DNA of 64,000 nucleotides from Candidatus Zixiibacteriota bacterium. Lineage in GTDB: Bacteria > Zixibacteria > MSB-5A5 > GN15 > PGXB01. Below the pieces are notes generated by a model. The model searched no databases. It had not been told where the DNA came from and was given only the letters and a program-made list of their open reading frames with translations. The first letter of the stretch is position 1. Each line of letters opens with the position of its first letter. The translations under genes and the position numbers were made by a program. Shown here in pieces: positions 34,501 to 42,847 of this stretch. The DNA is taken from positions 1-64,000 of the forward strand of contig JAFGTT010000019.1 in assembly GCA_016933955.1 (NCBI GenBank), read 5' to 3'.

Positions 34501-37371
34501 GCCTTCATCGATATAATAGGTCGCGCCGGTTATCGGCAATTCATTGACCTTGACAAAAGCACTTGTAGTTGTTCGCCGATAGAGGTTGTACCCGGACAGC
34601 TCGGAATTATCCTCATGGTACCAGGTGAGGTATATTTTATCCGGATAACAACGGAAAAGAATACTGTCGATGACGGCTGTATTGCAGTGAGCGACAATCG
34701 GCAGCGGGTAAATATTGTTATAGAAATCGTGAAATTCAAGAGTATAAGTGGCCAGCGTGTCACCGGTGACAAAATAAAATTCAAAGGGATCACCGGTGAC
34801 CGTGCTCATAGGGGGGATATCACCGAAGAAGATTGAATCTATACCCGGATCAAATATCGCCCAGTAAGGATCATCAGGGATCAGTCTACCCCAGACCTCC
34901 TCGAGAACACCCTTACCGATATTGTTAACGGTCACGGTGAAATCGATATCTTCGAAGCCACCCAGGCAGCCGTCATCGTTTCCGAATTCGGAGTCATCAA
35001 TAGTATAACCGCCTATTTCGGGGACGCCGCCGCCGATCGGGATGGTCAGCGGGAAATCAATGACAACCCAGTTAGACATGATTTCCAGATAAGGTCCCGA
35101 GAGATATTGAATATCGCTGATGGTTTCGGAGACAGTAAAATTAATGGTGTAATCTGTGACAATGGTTTCGCCGGCACCGATGGAACTGACCATGAGGTAT
35201 GGCGTATTGACAGTTATATCCGAATTGGTATTGGCCAGATAGAGAACAACATTTTCAAGGTCGGTGGTACCGGTATTGGTCAGGGTAAAAGCCATGGCGA
35301 TCTGTTCGCCGGCCTCGATCATGCCGTTACCGTTTCCGGCCGAAACAGCTGTGGAATCATCGAGATACGAGACACCTTCGAGAGTGGCAAAAGAGGTGTT
35401 GTCGTCAACCTGGATGGTTCTTGTGGCGTGCCAGTAGTTGCGTTTAGTGACACCGACGGTGATGTCATCATTGGAGGATATTTCCAGGGTGAATGATGCT
35501 ATCCCCGAGGCGTTGGTCAGGGCCGTCCCATGGAAAAAATCCTTGTAGCGAAGGGCCACCATGGCTCCCTCCACCGGGACGGTATTATCGGTGACCGTGA
35601 TCTGAATAGTTTGCTCGCCTTTGGCCACTGAGGTCGGGCAGGCGATTTCGAATTGAGAGGGCGCGTCCGACCAGACATAGAGGGTCGGGTCACCAATATA
35701 CATATAAGACAGCAGGGCTTGACGCGAAAGCCCGTCGATATCAGCACCGCGGCTGGCATTGACCAGATGGGCCATGGTGGTCATTTCCCCGATGGTCATG
35801 GCGACCGGGGATTGATAGGCATTTTCGAACATCTGGGTGTGATAGCGGAAGGAGGCATAACCGGCATCACGGGCCGGAGCCCCGATATAACCGATGGCGC
35901 CTCCGATGGGATTGTTGATCAGATGTATTGAAAGGCAATCATGGGTAATATCATTATTATGACAGGTGACGGTGCTAAATATGGGATACATCCCGTAGTT
36001 GGTCAGAAGGTCGGCATCAGCATTGGTGAAGGAAACCCGCTCATAATATTTGCGGATAATGAAGTTGTCGACATTGCTGGAATGGCCATACGCAAAAAAA
36101 ACGCTGCATCCCGAATTGAAGGCGTCGATAAGATCCTGTTTGGTATATTCCTGCTCCTCGTCACCGATGAATTCGAGGAATTTTGTGGGGGTATAACCGG
36201 ACGGTGTCAAAGCATCCAGTTCATCGATAATCCATTCGGAATCGCCTTTATAGCTGACGTAGGAACCCATATAAAGGGATTTTTGCTGGTAGCCTGAAAA
36301 CTGGGTGTCGGTTTCATACTGCTGCAGTTTATTGAAATAATTGGTAACTTCCGAAGGTGTCGAAACCGGAAGACGGCCGACAAAAACTTCCGGTAAATAA
36401 TCGACATTATCAGCCACCAATCCGATATATTCATCGAGATTTTCATTCCAGTCGCCATCAAGACAGGCATAATAATAATCGGATGGAATATAGTCGCCGC
36501 CGAGTTTATCCGACCAGATCAGTTTGGTCGGGAGAATTTCATGGCTTGCTCCCAGAAGGATGTACTGAGTTCCCCAGTTCTGATAAGCGAACCTGATGAA
36601 CTCGCGGACGTAATCAGGGGTTTCGGCCCCGACGGCAAAGTTTTCGGCGATCCAATCGAGATCGACGACTTTGGTATAGTAGCCTTGGAGAGTTTTGTAA
36701 TCGGCATAAGTTTCAAATTCGGATACCATTTCCGGGGCGGTTATGATAACAAAGGGAACGGTATTATCAATCAGATCGGGGAAAAGCGAGGCCGCCATAT
36801 CGCTTTTCAGGCGCGGGGTTGACAGAGTCAAGTAGGCGGTGATGTTTTCGCTGTAGCCGAGGCAGTTATCGGCCACGAAGCGGTCCGAGGCAACCGTGGT
36901 TATCCGCGGCTGGGCGTCGAATTTGGCCGGTTCGCTTTCAAGGTCAAATGACAGGCCGGAGACTACCATAATATTACCGCTGGTTTCGTCGAAATAGACC
37001 GGATTACATATAATGGTGGCCAGGTTGTACCGGGCCAGGCGGCCTGATCCGGCCAGAGTAATCGGTTCATGAGGAAGAATTTCCTCGATTTCCTCAATAT
37101 CCGCGGCCGTGATTTCATATGCAATCACAACATTGTTGACGTTGAGGGTGGTGGCTCGATGGTCGGGCGGCAGGAGAACCTGCCGTAATTCCGACAGGCC
37201 GGCAGAAGCCTGCGCCAGATTAGCCGGGTTCGGTTCATTCAGCATTGACTGTAAATAATCGTTATTGATCTCATAATTGATTTCAAATGAGAATCCACTG
37301 ACCGTCATGAATAGCCCCCAGGCGGCGATAACGGCGACAATCAGCCTCAGGGTAGATGCCCTGTTAAGCAT
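31591..37371 (-). CDS. Gingipain-family (peptidase C25) giant secreted protease with sorting domain
   Basis: 1926 residues with a signal peptide. Residues about 220-570 match the C25 caspase-like fold: 'CSVFFAYGHSSN' gives catalytic His430, 'IFSTVTCHNNDI' gives catalytic Cys470, and 'GGAIGYIGAPARDAGY' follows as in RgpB. Beyond it lie Ig-like domains, an FN3-like domain ('CYPDKIYLTWYHEDNSELSGYNLYRR' region, about 905-1000), and FG-GAP/VCBS-like propeller repeats ('DVDHDGYYELF', 'GDLTGDGQLELV', 'DVNDDGVLEIV', 'GDIDGDGDFEIV'; about 1090-1390) that probably bind calcium. The C-terminal 85 residues are a sorting domain ('QNYPNPFNPITVIPFSLP', 'VASGIYFVRLQY'). It heads the secreted-protease operon. 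Confidence 0.92.
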   Translation of the reverse strand: MLNRASTLRLIVAVIAAWGLFMTVSGFSFEINYEINNDYLQSMLNEPNPANLAQASAGLSELRQVLLPPDHRATTLNVNNVVIAYEITAADIEEIEEILPHEPITLAGSGRLARYNLATIICNPVYFDETSGNIMVVSGLSFDLESEPAKFDAQPRITTVASDRFVADNCLGYSENITAYLTLSTPRLKSDMAASLFPDLIDNTVPFVIITAPEMVSEFETYADYKTLQGYYTKVVDLDWIAENFAVGAETPDYVREFIRFAYQNWGTQYILLGASHEILPTKLIWSDKLGGDYIPSDYYYACLDGDWNENLDEYIGLVADNVDYLPEVFVGRLPVSTPSEVTNYFNKLQQYETDTQFSGYQQKSLYMGSYVSYKGDSEWIIDELDALTPSGYTPTKFLEFIGDEEQEYTKQDLIDAFNSGCSVFFAYGHSSNVDNFIIRKYYERVSFTNADADLLTNYGMYPIFSTVTCHNNDITHDCLSIHLINNPIGGAIGYIGAPARDAGYASFRYHTQMFENAYQSPVAMTIGEMTTMAHLVNASRGADIDGLSRQALLSYMYIGDPTLYVWSDAPSQFEIACPTSVAKGEQTIQITVTDNTVPVEGAMVALRYKDFFHGTALTNASGIASFTLEISSNDDITVGVTKRNYWHATRTIQVDDNTSFATLEGVSYLDDSTAVSAGNGNGMIEAGEQIAMAFTLTNTGTTDLENVVLYLANTNSDITVNTPYLMVSSIGAGETIVTDYTINFTVSETISDIQYLSGPYLEIMSNWVVIDFPLTIPIGGGVPEIGGYTIDDSEFGNDDGCLGGFEDIDFTVTVNNIGKGVLEEVWGRLIPDDPYWAIFDPGIDSIFFGDIPPMSTVTGDPFEFYFVTGDTLATYTLEFHDFYNNIYPLPIVAHCNTAVIDSILFRCYPDKIYLTWYHEDNSELSGYNLYRRTTTSAFVKVNELPITGATYYIDEGLEANTTYFYKVELLHQDMGQGPISEEYETATNPLMPNFWPGEQSSYTSAPLIAPIEPSYYYRTTFVGHQNNIYWFNCVGAPKSETCPIYAALDADASLAWSTLSGEDVNNDGKYDLFATSSGTDHKIYAFQNNGNSSGGSALSGWPVSLPENHNSMFCPVTIADVDHDGYYELFTVTYKGAVCAMNHDGTPLIGSTIDFYQMPDTCSTYSGVALGDLTGDGQLELVVTGRVDGNGLHYRYVYAFDLSGDLLPNFPVSVASSGLLSTPLLANFDVTDEGLEILVNNAMDNLYIIDADGSVIFDWPEEPFGSEEIWYSITMPSVIDVNDDGVLEIVGIIHDQLFIIDQAGNFIDGWPKTLRNIVVTDFVNNPMVGDIDGDGDFEIVLNYGSSTYAYEINGDQVPGFPISDGAGGIPALTPMISYDDLHLVCAGDEVKVWDLEETYAGAEFAWPVYGHDSHRTHNILGTKPFLYSFSCPSSIVYSHSTTVSATVLEYDERWGDELTYVWSAVRGTITGSGPSVTYNAPSYTCTDYVTLKVYDKGGNTVIKKRTISVTTGSSGGSCPFVYVKTSEGFVVDNTILTQSEDPANRGQIVTDFYKLQYYPEVTNGSIDLDVREIEFERSYLDRLSLLLVEVPDDLDLAFSSNGDNAYISPEAQCLSTVTTDEADITDLVTLYDSETYIGYGPLYINVNIPEDADYDDLLVNVHLNKESANNDGTGTKLSHIINKPNGLTDTFTPMKLMVSSEKDGILELAAAPRVYPSTISYKIPRDFVRDGMITLSWQTKLDIDRIEITPALRKEVIIREIMPHSASFNDNEIDPNDILSADGKFVNLMPTDIIRLTFTDIPDAPVGYHYEFVFRSTGYYTSFDDQQDHTMLPETPELFQNYPNPFNPITVIPFSLPQTGKVRIDVINILGQHVRTLWDDEASAGYNTVQWNSRNDSGSPVASGIYFVRLQYAEHVRTMCLQLVK

Positions 37372-38202
37372 ATTAACCTCCCATAGATTTTGGTTAACTA
37401 AGGTTTAAGTTCGCGGGCAATCGGAAAAGACGGCACCGCATCGGTGGATGGGACATGTGCAGAAATGTGCAATCAAGACGGATGGCGGACAATTCTAAAT
37501 ATATATTTCAATAAGAGGTTGTACCATGGTACATTGATTTACGTAATAGTCGGCGGTCCGATGCGCATGCATAATCATTTTCCTAAATCAGCCTTTTAAC
37601 CGATAAAACAGCATGCTTCTCATTCCGGTCTGGCGGAGAAACCGATTTCGATGTTATGACTGCCGGATTTCGATGCAGGTTATCGGGTAGAGATCATAAT
37701 ATTCAATCCTGATATCCTGCGGAAACATGCCTTTACAGCTCCGGATAGCTTGAGCGGCAACCATTTTAAGACCCGGCGCTTGACTTCCTGATGAAATTCG
37801 TCCAAGCGAGGGGTATTAAAGCCGTTTCTGGAAAGATCCCGGGCCAAGCATTAAATAACCAAGTGGTGCCTATCACCCCCAATCATTGTGTAGCAGAGCG
37901 ACTCGCCCCCCGGCCGAAGTCGTCCGGGTTCATAAATCAAATGGTCTCGCCAAGTTAAATTTATTTATCCTTTGAGCCGGTTAAATCGAATATTATCAAT
38001 CCGTTTGGCCACCGGTATATTTGATAACAATGGCGTCGGATACTTAACCGGGACAATATTTGCTTTTTCGTCTCATTGCATTAATTTCCGCGAGATGGGA
38101 AATCTTACAAATTTTTTTAAAGACTTTATTTATCCGGTAAAAAGCGCTTGGTGCCGGCGTGATTGCATACTATATTGTATTCAAGTACTTGTGAGGCCCC
38201 CC
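37372..38202. other. Intergenic region between divergent protease and sigma-factor operons
   Basis: 831 bp with no supported gene. A frame open upstream of the sigma factor from 37972 has no ribosome-binding site and no family-like sequence, so I leave it out. The region must carry the promoters of both operons; I cannot pick a convincing ECF-type AAC…CGTC pair by eye. Confidence 0.55.
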
Positions 38203-38736
38203 GTGAATCAATTGGTACAGCAGGCGGCCAAGGGTGATAAATTGGCCGAGGAAAGACTTTTCCGGCATTTACATGCCCGATTTGTCTTTCTGGCAAGAAA
38301 ACGAATAGGTTTGGATTACGCCGAAGACGTGGCGCAGGAAGCCTGTATGATTATCATTCAGAAACTGAAATCGCATGAAAAACCGCCGAATTTCGAAGCC
38401 TGGGCTTATATGATTCTCAGAAACAGTATCGGTAATTATCTTAAAAAAAGCATGGTTCGCCAGAACCGGATAGGGGCGGGCGATTATGTCGATCATCCCG
38501 ATAAGGTTCATGTTTCCGATCCCGATTATGATTTGCGGCCGCTCCTGATCGAGTGCCTTAGGAAACTGGTATCGATATTTCCGCGCTATGCCAGGGTGTT
38601 GAATCTTATTCACCATGGCTATGAAACCGATGAAATCTGCCTGCGGCTGAAGGTCAAACCCAACCACCTATATGTTATTTTAAATCGAAGCCGTAAAATG
38701 CTGAACAGGTGCATGGATAAAAGAGAGGCTGGATGA
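38203..38736 (+). CDS. ECF-family RNA polymerase sigma factor
   Basis: About 177 residues from GTG 38203, chosen because the family domain starts there ('NQLVQQAAKGDKLAEERLF') and GTGAGG precedes it. Region 2 has 'YAEDVAQEACMII', the usual D-x-A-Q-E motif that contacts core polymerase and melts DNA. Region 4 is 'LRPLLIECLRKLVSIFPRYARVLNL … YETDEICLRLKVKPNHLYVILNRSRKML', a helix-turn-helix for the -35 element, with somewhat divergent residues. The stop overlaps the anti-sigma start by 4 bp, the classic sign of a sigma/anti-sigma pair. The third gene is an exported TPR-CHAT protein. The divergent protease operon is a natural candidate target. Confidence 0.85.
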   Translation: MNQLVQQAAKGDKLAEERLFRHLHARFVFLARKRIGLDYAEDVAQEACMIIIQKLKSHEKPPNFEAWAYMILRNSIGNYLKKSMVRQNRIGAGDYVDHPDKVHVSDPDYDLRPLLIECLRKLVSIFPRYARVLNLIHHGYETDEICLRLKVKPNHLYVILNRSRKMLNRCMDKREAG

Positions 38737-39431
38737 TGAAAAACCAATGCACTAATCCCAAATTGGGGGAAATGATTCATGCCTATGAGCTGAACGCGCT
38801 TTCGGAAGAAAAACGAGATCAGTTCGAGATACATTTGCTGGAATGTGAGTCCTGTTTCGAGGAGGTCCGATCTTTCGAGGCCAGAGCCGATATTATCCTG
38901 AATGATCCTGAGGTTCGACGCGATTTGAAAGCGGCGGCCGTTGAAACATCCGGTGAAAATATCCGCACCGGTATTTTCAGACGATTTCTCTGGCCTGAGG
39001 CGCCTTTTATCTTGCGACCCGCCGTGGCTTTTATATTGATACTGCTGCTTCTCTATCCCGCCTATCTCGGATTAAGGCGCAGCAGCAACCAATTAGCCCG
39101 GCCGGTGGTGTCGGTGGGATTGTTTCCCACCCGTTCTAACGGTATTGAGGCAGTTTCCGTTACGCCGGGGATGGACTTGGTGGTGTCTTTTGTCTATCAT
39201 GGGGCAACACCCGGAACCGTTTACCGGGTCAATATTTCCGATGAATCGGGCCTTCTGGTTTTTCATGATGATAACTATTCCGATTTCGATCGCTATGAAA
39301 TCGGAAATGTGCTGGTGCCGGGAAGATATCTTCATCCCGGGAAATATGTGGTAACGATAGCCGAAACCGGAGGGAAGAGGACCGACGGACGGCAGGTGTA
39401 CGAGTTCCGGATTGAGATAGAAAATAAGTAA
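38733..39431 (+). CDS. Zinc-finger anti-sigma factor, single-pass membrane protein
   Basis: 232 residues. The N-terminal domain has the ZAS motif H-x3-C-x2-C in 'EIHLLECESCFEEV' with upstream 'LGEMIHAYELNALSEEKRDQF', which should bind the sigma factor in the cytoplasm. One membrane segment follows ('PAVAFILILLLLYPAYLGL', about 90-110), then a beta-rich periplasmic domain of about 120 residues ('MDLVVSFVYHGATPGTVYRVNI', 'PGRYLHPGKYVVTIAE') that looks Ig/FN3-like and may sense a ligand. Release of the sigma factor would need proteolysis; RseP is encoded at 3065-4105. It starts inside the sigma gene's stop and lies 53 bp before the CHAT gene. Confidence 0.85.
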   Translation: MMKNQCTNPKLGEMIHAYELNALSEEKRDQFEIHLLECESCFEEVRSFEARADIILNDPEVRRDLKAAAVETSGENIRTGIFRRFLWPEAPFILRPAVAFILILLLLYPAYLGLRRSSNQLARPVVSVGLFPTRSNGIEAVSVTPGMDLVVSFVYHGATPGTVYRVNISDESGLLVFHDDNYSDFDRYEIGNVLVPGRYLHPGKYVVTIAETGGKRTDGRQVYEFRIEIENK

Positions 39432-39484
39432 CTTTCGAAATTTATATTTTTCCGGGTCAGGTCATAAATCTTTAAGGTGGGGTC

Positions 39485-42400
39485 ATGATTATTAAAAGAG
39501 CACATGGTCTGCTGATTTTCCTTATTTCTATTTTTATCGCCGGCTCTGGCCAGGGGGGGGAACAGAATGCCGGGGTTGGATTCCATGATGAAATCCGCGG
39601 TCTGCTTATAAAGGCGCGCGAATTTATGGATAACGGCGAATTTGATTCGATGCTGACGCTGGCCACACAGGCACAAGAATTGGGCGAAAGTAATCCGAGT
39701 ACGCCGGACTCGACCATGGCGGGCATACTCAATATGGTTGGCCTGAGTTACTACTGCCGGGGAAATTACGGTCTCAGCGATTCCATATACAGTCTGGCCC
39801 TGGAGTACCGGGAGAAAACCGATCCGCCCGAGGATTCTCTTATATCCGATATAATCGGGAACATTGCCAAACTCAAGATTATAACAAGTCAGTACAGTGA
39901 AGCCGCGGAGTATCTCAATCAATCGCTGGCTATTCGCGAGAGGATTTTCGGGGAGGATCACCTGGAGACGGCCAAATGTGTGAGTTATCTGGCGGTTCTG
40001 TATTATTACATGGATGAATTTCAGAAAGCGATCGATTACAACAATCGCGCTCTTGATATTCAGATAAAAAATCTCGGCCCCAATCATTATGACGTGGGGA
40101 TGACCCTGAACAACCTGGCTATTGTATATGATGATATGGGCCGATATACCGAGGCGGAATCGCTGTATCATAGATCCCTGGAAGTCCAACAGGATGTTTT
40201 CGGGCCGGGGCATTACAATATCCTGAGTATTATGTACAACCTGACGCTACTGAAGACCAACCTTGGCAAGTACAATGAAGCCGATTCCCTTAACAGGGAA
40301 ATTCTCGAACAGGCCAAAACAACGATCGGACTGGAGCATCCTTTGATCGCCATGGTGATGGATGTATATGCTCTCAACGATCGGCAGATGGGCAGATATT
40401 CCTCGGCCATTATTTATCATCAAAAAGCGCTGGAGATAAGAAAACGGGTATTCGGGGAGAAAAACGCCGATGTGGTTATGAGCCTGAGTAATATCGGTCG
40501 TTTGAACCTGGAGATGGGCCAGTATGACAGGGCTCTTGCGAATTTCGAGAGAGTCCTGGCAATTGAGGAGGATCTGGAAGATATCCGCCCGCTGAACCGG
40601 GCCAGTACCTACGCCAATCTGGCGGTTATTTACAATGTCACCAGAGAATATGATAAGGCATTGGAATACGGCAAAAAATCTCTTGATATCAAGATCGAGA
40701 TTCTCGGAAATGAACATCCGCTGTTAGCCAGCGATTATCAGAACTTATCCAACGTTTATGATAATCTGGGGGATTATAAACTCGCGGAGTCACTGAATGT
40801 CCTGGCCAACCAAATCTATGAGACCGCTTACGGCCGGAAAAGCTCAAGTTATGCCAAAAGTGTCAATAATCTAGGGCATCTGTACTACGGGACGGGGAAA
40901 TACGAGGAGTCGGAAAAACTGCTACTTGAGGCCCTTGATATCTATGGAGTCGATTTCGATCGAATGGCCAGTTTGCATGGTCTGGCACGTCTTTATGCGG
41001 CGATGGATAATTATGACAAAAGCCTGGAATACTACCGGCTATATATCGAAACAATGCGGAAGTTTATCAATTATGCTTTTACCTTTTCATCGGAAGAGCA
41101 AAAACTCAGGTGGATTGATCAGTATTCGCCGATGGAACATTCGCTGTTTTCCATGGCGCTTAAGTCAAACGATGAAGGGGCGCGCCGACTGGCCCTGGAT
41201 ATGGTGCTGAAGAGCAAATCCCTGGTGGTCGATGCCATTATGTCTGAGGGTGAGACCGCTTATTGCTCATACAACGACCAGATCACCGCGAAACTCAAAC
41301 AGCGTGGGAAAATTTGCACGATTATTGCCAACCTGGTAATGGCCGCTATGGGCGAAGATGAGGAGAATCCATATGGCGACAGCCTGCAGGTTCTCTATTA
41401 TATCCAGGACTCGCTGGAGACGGAAATCAGCCGGATGTGCGCCGATTTCAAGAATGATCTGGAAACCGGGGGTTTTACGCCGGAGGATATCGCCGCGGCC
41501 ATACCGGAAAATACCGTTCTCTGGGAATACGTGCGCTTTAAACCGCATGATTTCAAAGCCAGGGGCAACGATTTTATCAAGACAGGGGCGCCGCATTACC
41601 TGGCCTTTATTCTGGATCATAATGGCCGGGTCGGCCTGGTTGATCTCGGCGAGGCGACGATTATCGACAGCCTGGTGACGGTGGCAAGACGAATGATATA
41701 TGAATCCGGTTCCCGTGCTTATTCTCCACTTATCGTGCAAATGGAAAAGGAACTGAGTGAGATTACTTCACAATTAAAGGAATTGCTGTTCCGGCCGCTG
41801 GCGGAAAAAAATCCGGAGGTAAAGGATATTTATCTGGCGCCTGATGGTCTTCTAAATCTTTTGCCTTTTGAAATCCTTCCGGACAGTGGCAGTTCCTATA
41901 TAATTGAGCATTATCGCCTGTGCTACCTGTCCTCGGGACGGGACCTGCTTCGTCCGGAGGAAATATTTCCGCCAAACCCGGAAGTGGTGATAATCGCCGA
42001 TCCGGATTTCGATAATAATACCTCGGAAATGATCGCCATGAAGGGTAAGGCGACCGATGACTCCGGAATGGTAAGTCTGTTGATATCGCAACCCGACCGG
42101 GGATCGGTGGAATGTCTTAAGGATGGTTTCCGTCCACTTCGATACGGGCGCGAGGAATCCGCTTTGGTGGCCGAGGCTTTCTGGAAAAATGGGGCAAACG
42201 ACGTTCGAGAATTTTGCGGATCCGAGGCCCGGGAGGAGATAATCAAGGGACTGGATCGCCCTCCCCGCGTTTTGCATTTTACGACCCATGGTTTTTTCTG
42301 CAGTTCCGAGAATGATGATCATGAGAAAATACTGGTCAATCCGCTACTCCGCTCCGGTCTCGCCCTGGCGGGGGCCAACCGGATTATAAAAGACAGGACC

Positions 42401-42781
42401 AAACCGGCATCGGGTATTGAAGACGGTTTGCTGACCGCATTTGAGGTTTCCCGAATCAACCTGATGGGGACCGAGCTGGCGACGCTATCCGCCTGCGAAA
42501 CCGGGGTCGGCGAAACATCGAGCGGGCAGGGCGTATTCGGCCTGAGGCGGGCTTTTGCCCATACCGGGGTACGATCTATCCTGATGACTCTCTGGAAAAT
42601 TCCCGACCGGGAAACGGCGGAATTGATGGATGGATTTTATCGGGGCTGGCTGGGGGGCAAATCGAAGCAGGATGCTCTCCGGGAATCGGCCCTGGCTATT
42701 TTGAATCGTCTCCGCGCCGAACGGGGAACCGGCCATCCGGTTTTATGGGGTGGTTTTGTTTTGAACGGGAATCCGGATTAA
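39485..42781 (+). CDS. Exported TPR-CHAT protein (caspase-fold protease)
   Basis: 1098 residues. A signal peptide ('LLIFLISIFIAGSGQG') predicts export, which is notable because characterised CHAT proteases act in the cytoplasm. Residues about 50-530 carry some ten kinesin-light-chain-like TPR units of 42 residues, each with a pattern like 'YDVGMTLNNLAIVYDDMGRY'. A helical linker is followed by the C-terminal CHAT domain (about 800-1098) with catalytic His935 in 'LHFTTHGFF' and Cys1004 in 'TLSACETGVG', then 'GLRRAFAHTGVRSILMTLW' and 'WGGFVLNG'. The dyad is intact. It is the third gene of the sigma/anti-sigma operon (53-bp gap). TPRs probably present a partner to the protease; the substrate is unknown, and the anti-sigma factor is one candidate. 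Confidence 0.92.
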   Translation: MIIKRAHGLLIFLISIFIAGSGQGGEQNAGVGFHDEIRGLLIKAREFMDNGEFDSMLTLATQAQELGESNPSTPDSTMAGILNMVGLSYYCRGNYGLSDSIYSLALEYREKTDPPEDSLISDIIGNIAKLKIITSQYSEAAEYLNQSLAIRERIFGEDHLETAKCVSYLAVLYYYMDEFQKAIDYNNRALDIQIKNLGPNHYDVGMTLNNLAIVYDDMGRYTEAESLYHRSLEVQQDVFGPGHYNILSIMYNLTLLKTNLGKYNEADSLNREILEQAKTTIGLEHPLIAMVMDVYALNDRQMGRYSSAIIYHQKALEIRKRVFGEKNADVVMSLSNIGRLNLEMGQYDRALANFERVLAIEEDLEDIRPLNRASTYANLAVIYNVTREYDKALEYGKKSLDIKIEILGNEHPLLASDYQNLSNVYDNLGDYKLAESLNVLANQIYETAYGRKSSSYAKSVNNLGHLYYGTGKYEESEKLLLEALDIYGVDFDRMASLHGLARLYAAMDNYDKSLEYYRLYIETMRKFINYAFTFSSEEQKLRWIDQYSPMEHSLFSMALKSNDEGARRLALDMVLKSKSLVVDAIMSEGETAYCSYNDQITAKLKQRGKICTIIANLVMAAMGEDEENPYGDSLQVLYYIQDSLETEISRMCADFKNDLETGGFTPEDIAAAIPENTVLWEYVRFKPHDFKARGNDFIKTGAPHYLAFILDHNGRVGLVDLGEATIIDSLVTVARRMIYESGSRAYSPLIVQMEKELSEITSQLKELLFRPLAEKNPEVKDIYLAPDGLLNLLPFEILPDSGSSYIIEHYRLCYLSSGRDLLRPEEIFPPNPEVVIIADPDFDNNTSEMIAMKGKATDDSGMVSLLISQPDRGSVECLKDGFRPLRYGREESALVAEAFWKNGANDVREFCGSEAREEIIKGLDRPPRVLHFTTHGFFCSSENDDHEKILVNPLLRSGLALAGANRIIKDRTKPASGIEDGLLTAFEVSRINLMGTELATLSACETGVGETSSGQGVFGLRRAFAHTGVRSILMTLWKIPDRETAELMDGFYRGWLGGKSKQDALRESALAILNRLRAERGTGHPVLWGGFVLNGNPD

Positions 42782-42847
42782 ATCCGATTGATTCAGGTGT
42801 CGGGGTACGCGAACCGACAATATTGATTTTCGAAAATAAAAAGGCAC

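Noticed and set aside
31591-37371. Smaller frames opposite or within the giant gene (for example 32701-33240)
   Set aside because: Shadows of the 1926-codon frame, without start signals or family motifs.
37972-38202. N-terminal extension of the sigma factor
   Set aside because: The open frame continues upstream but lacks a ribosome-binding site, and the sigma domain begins right after GTG 38203.
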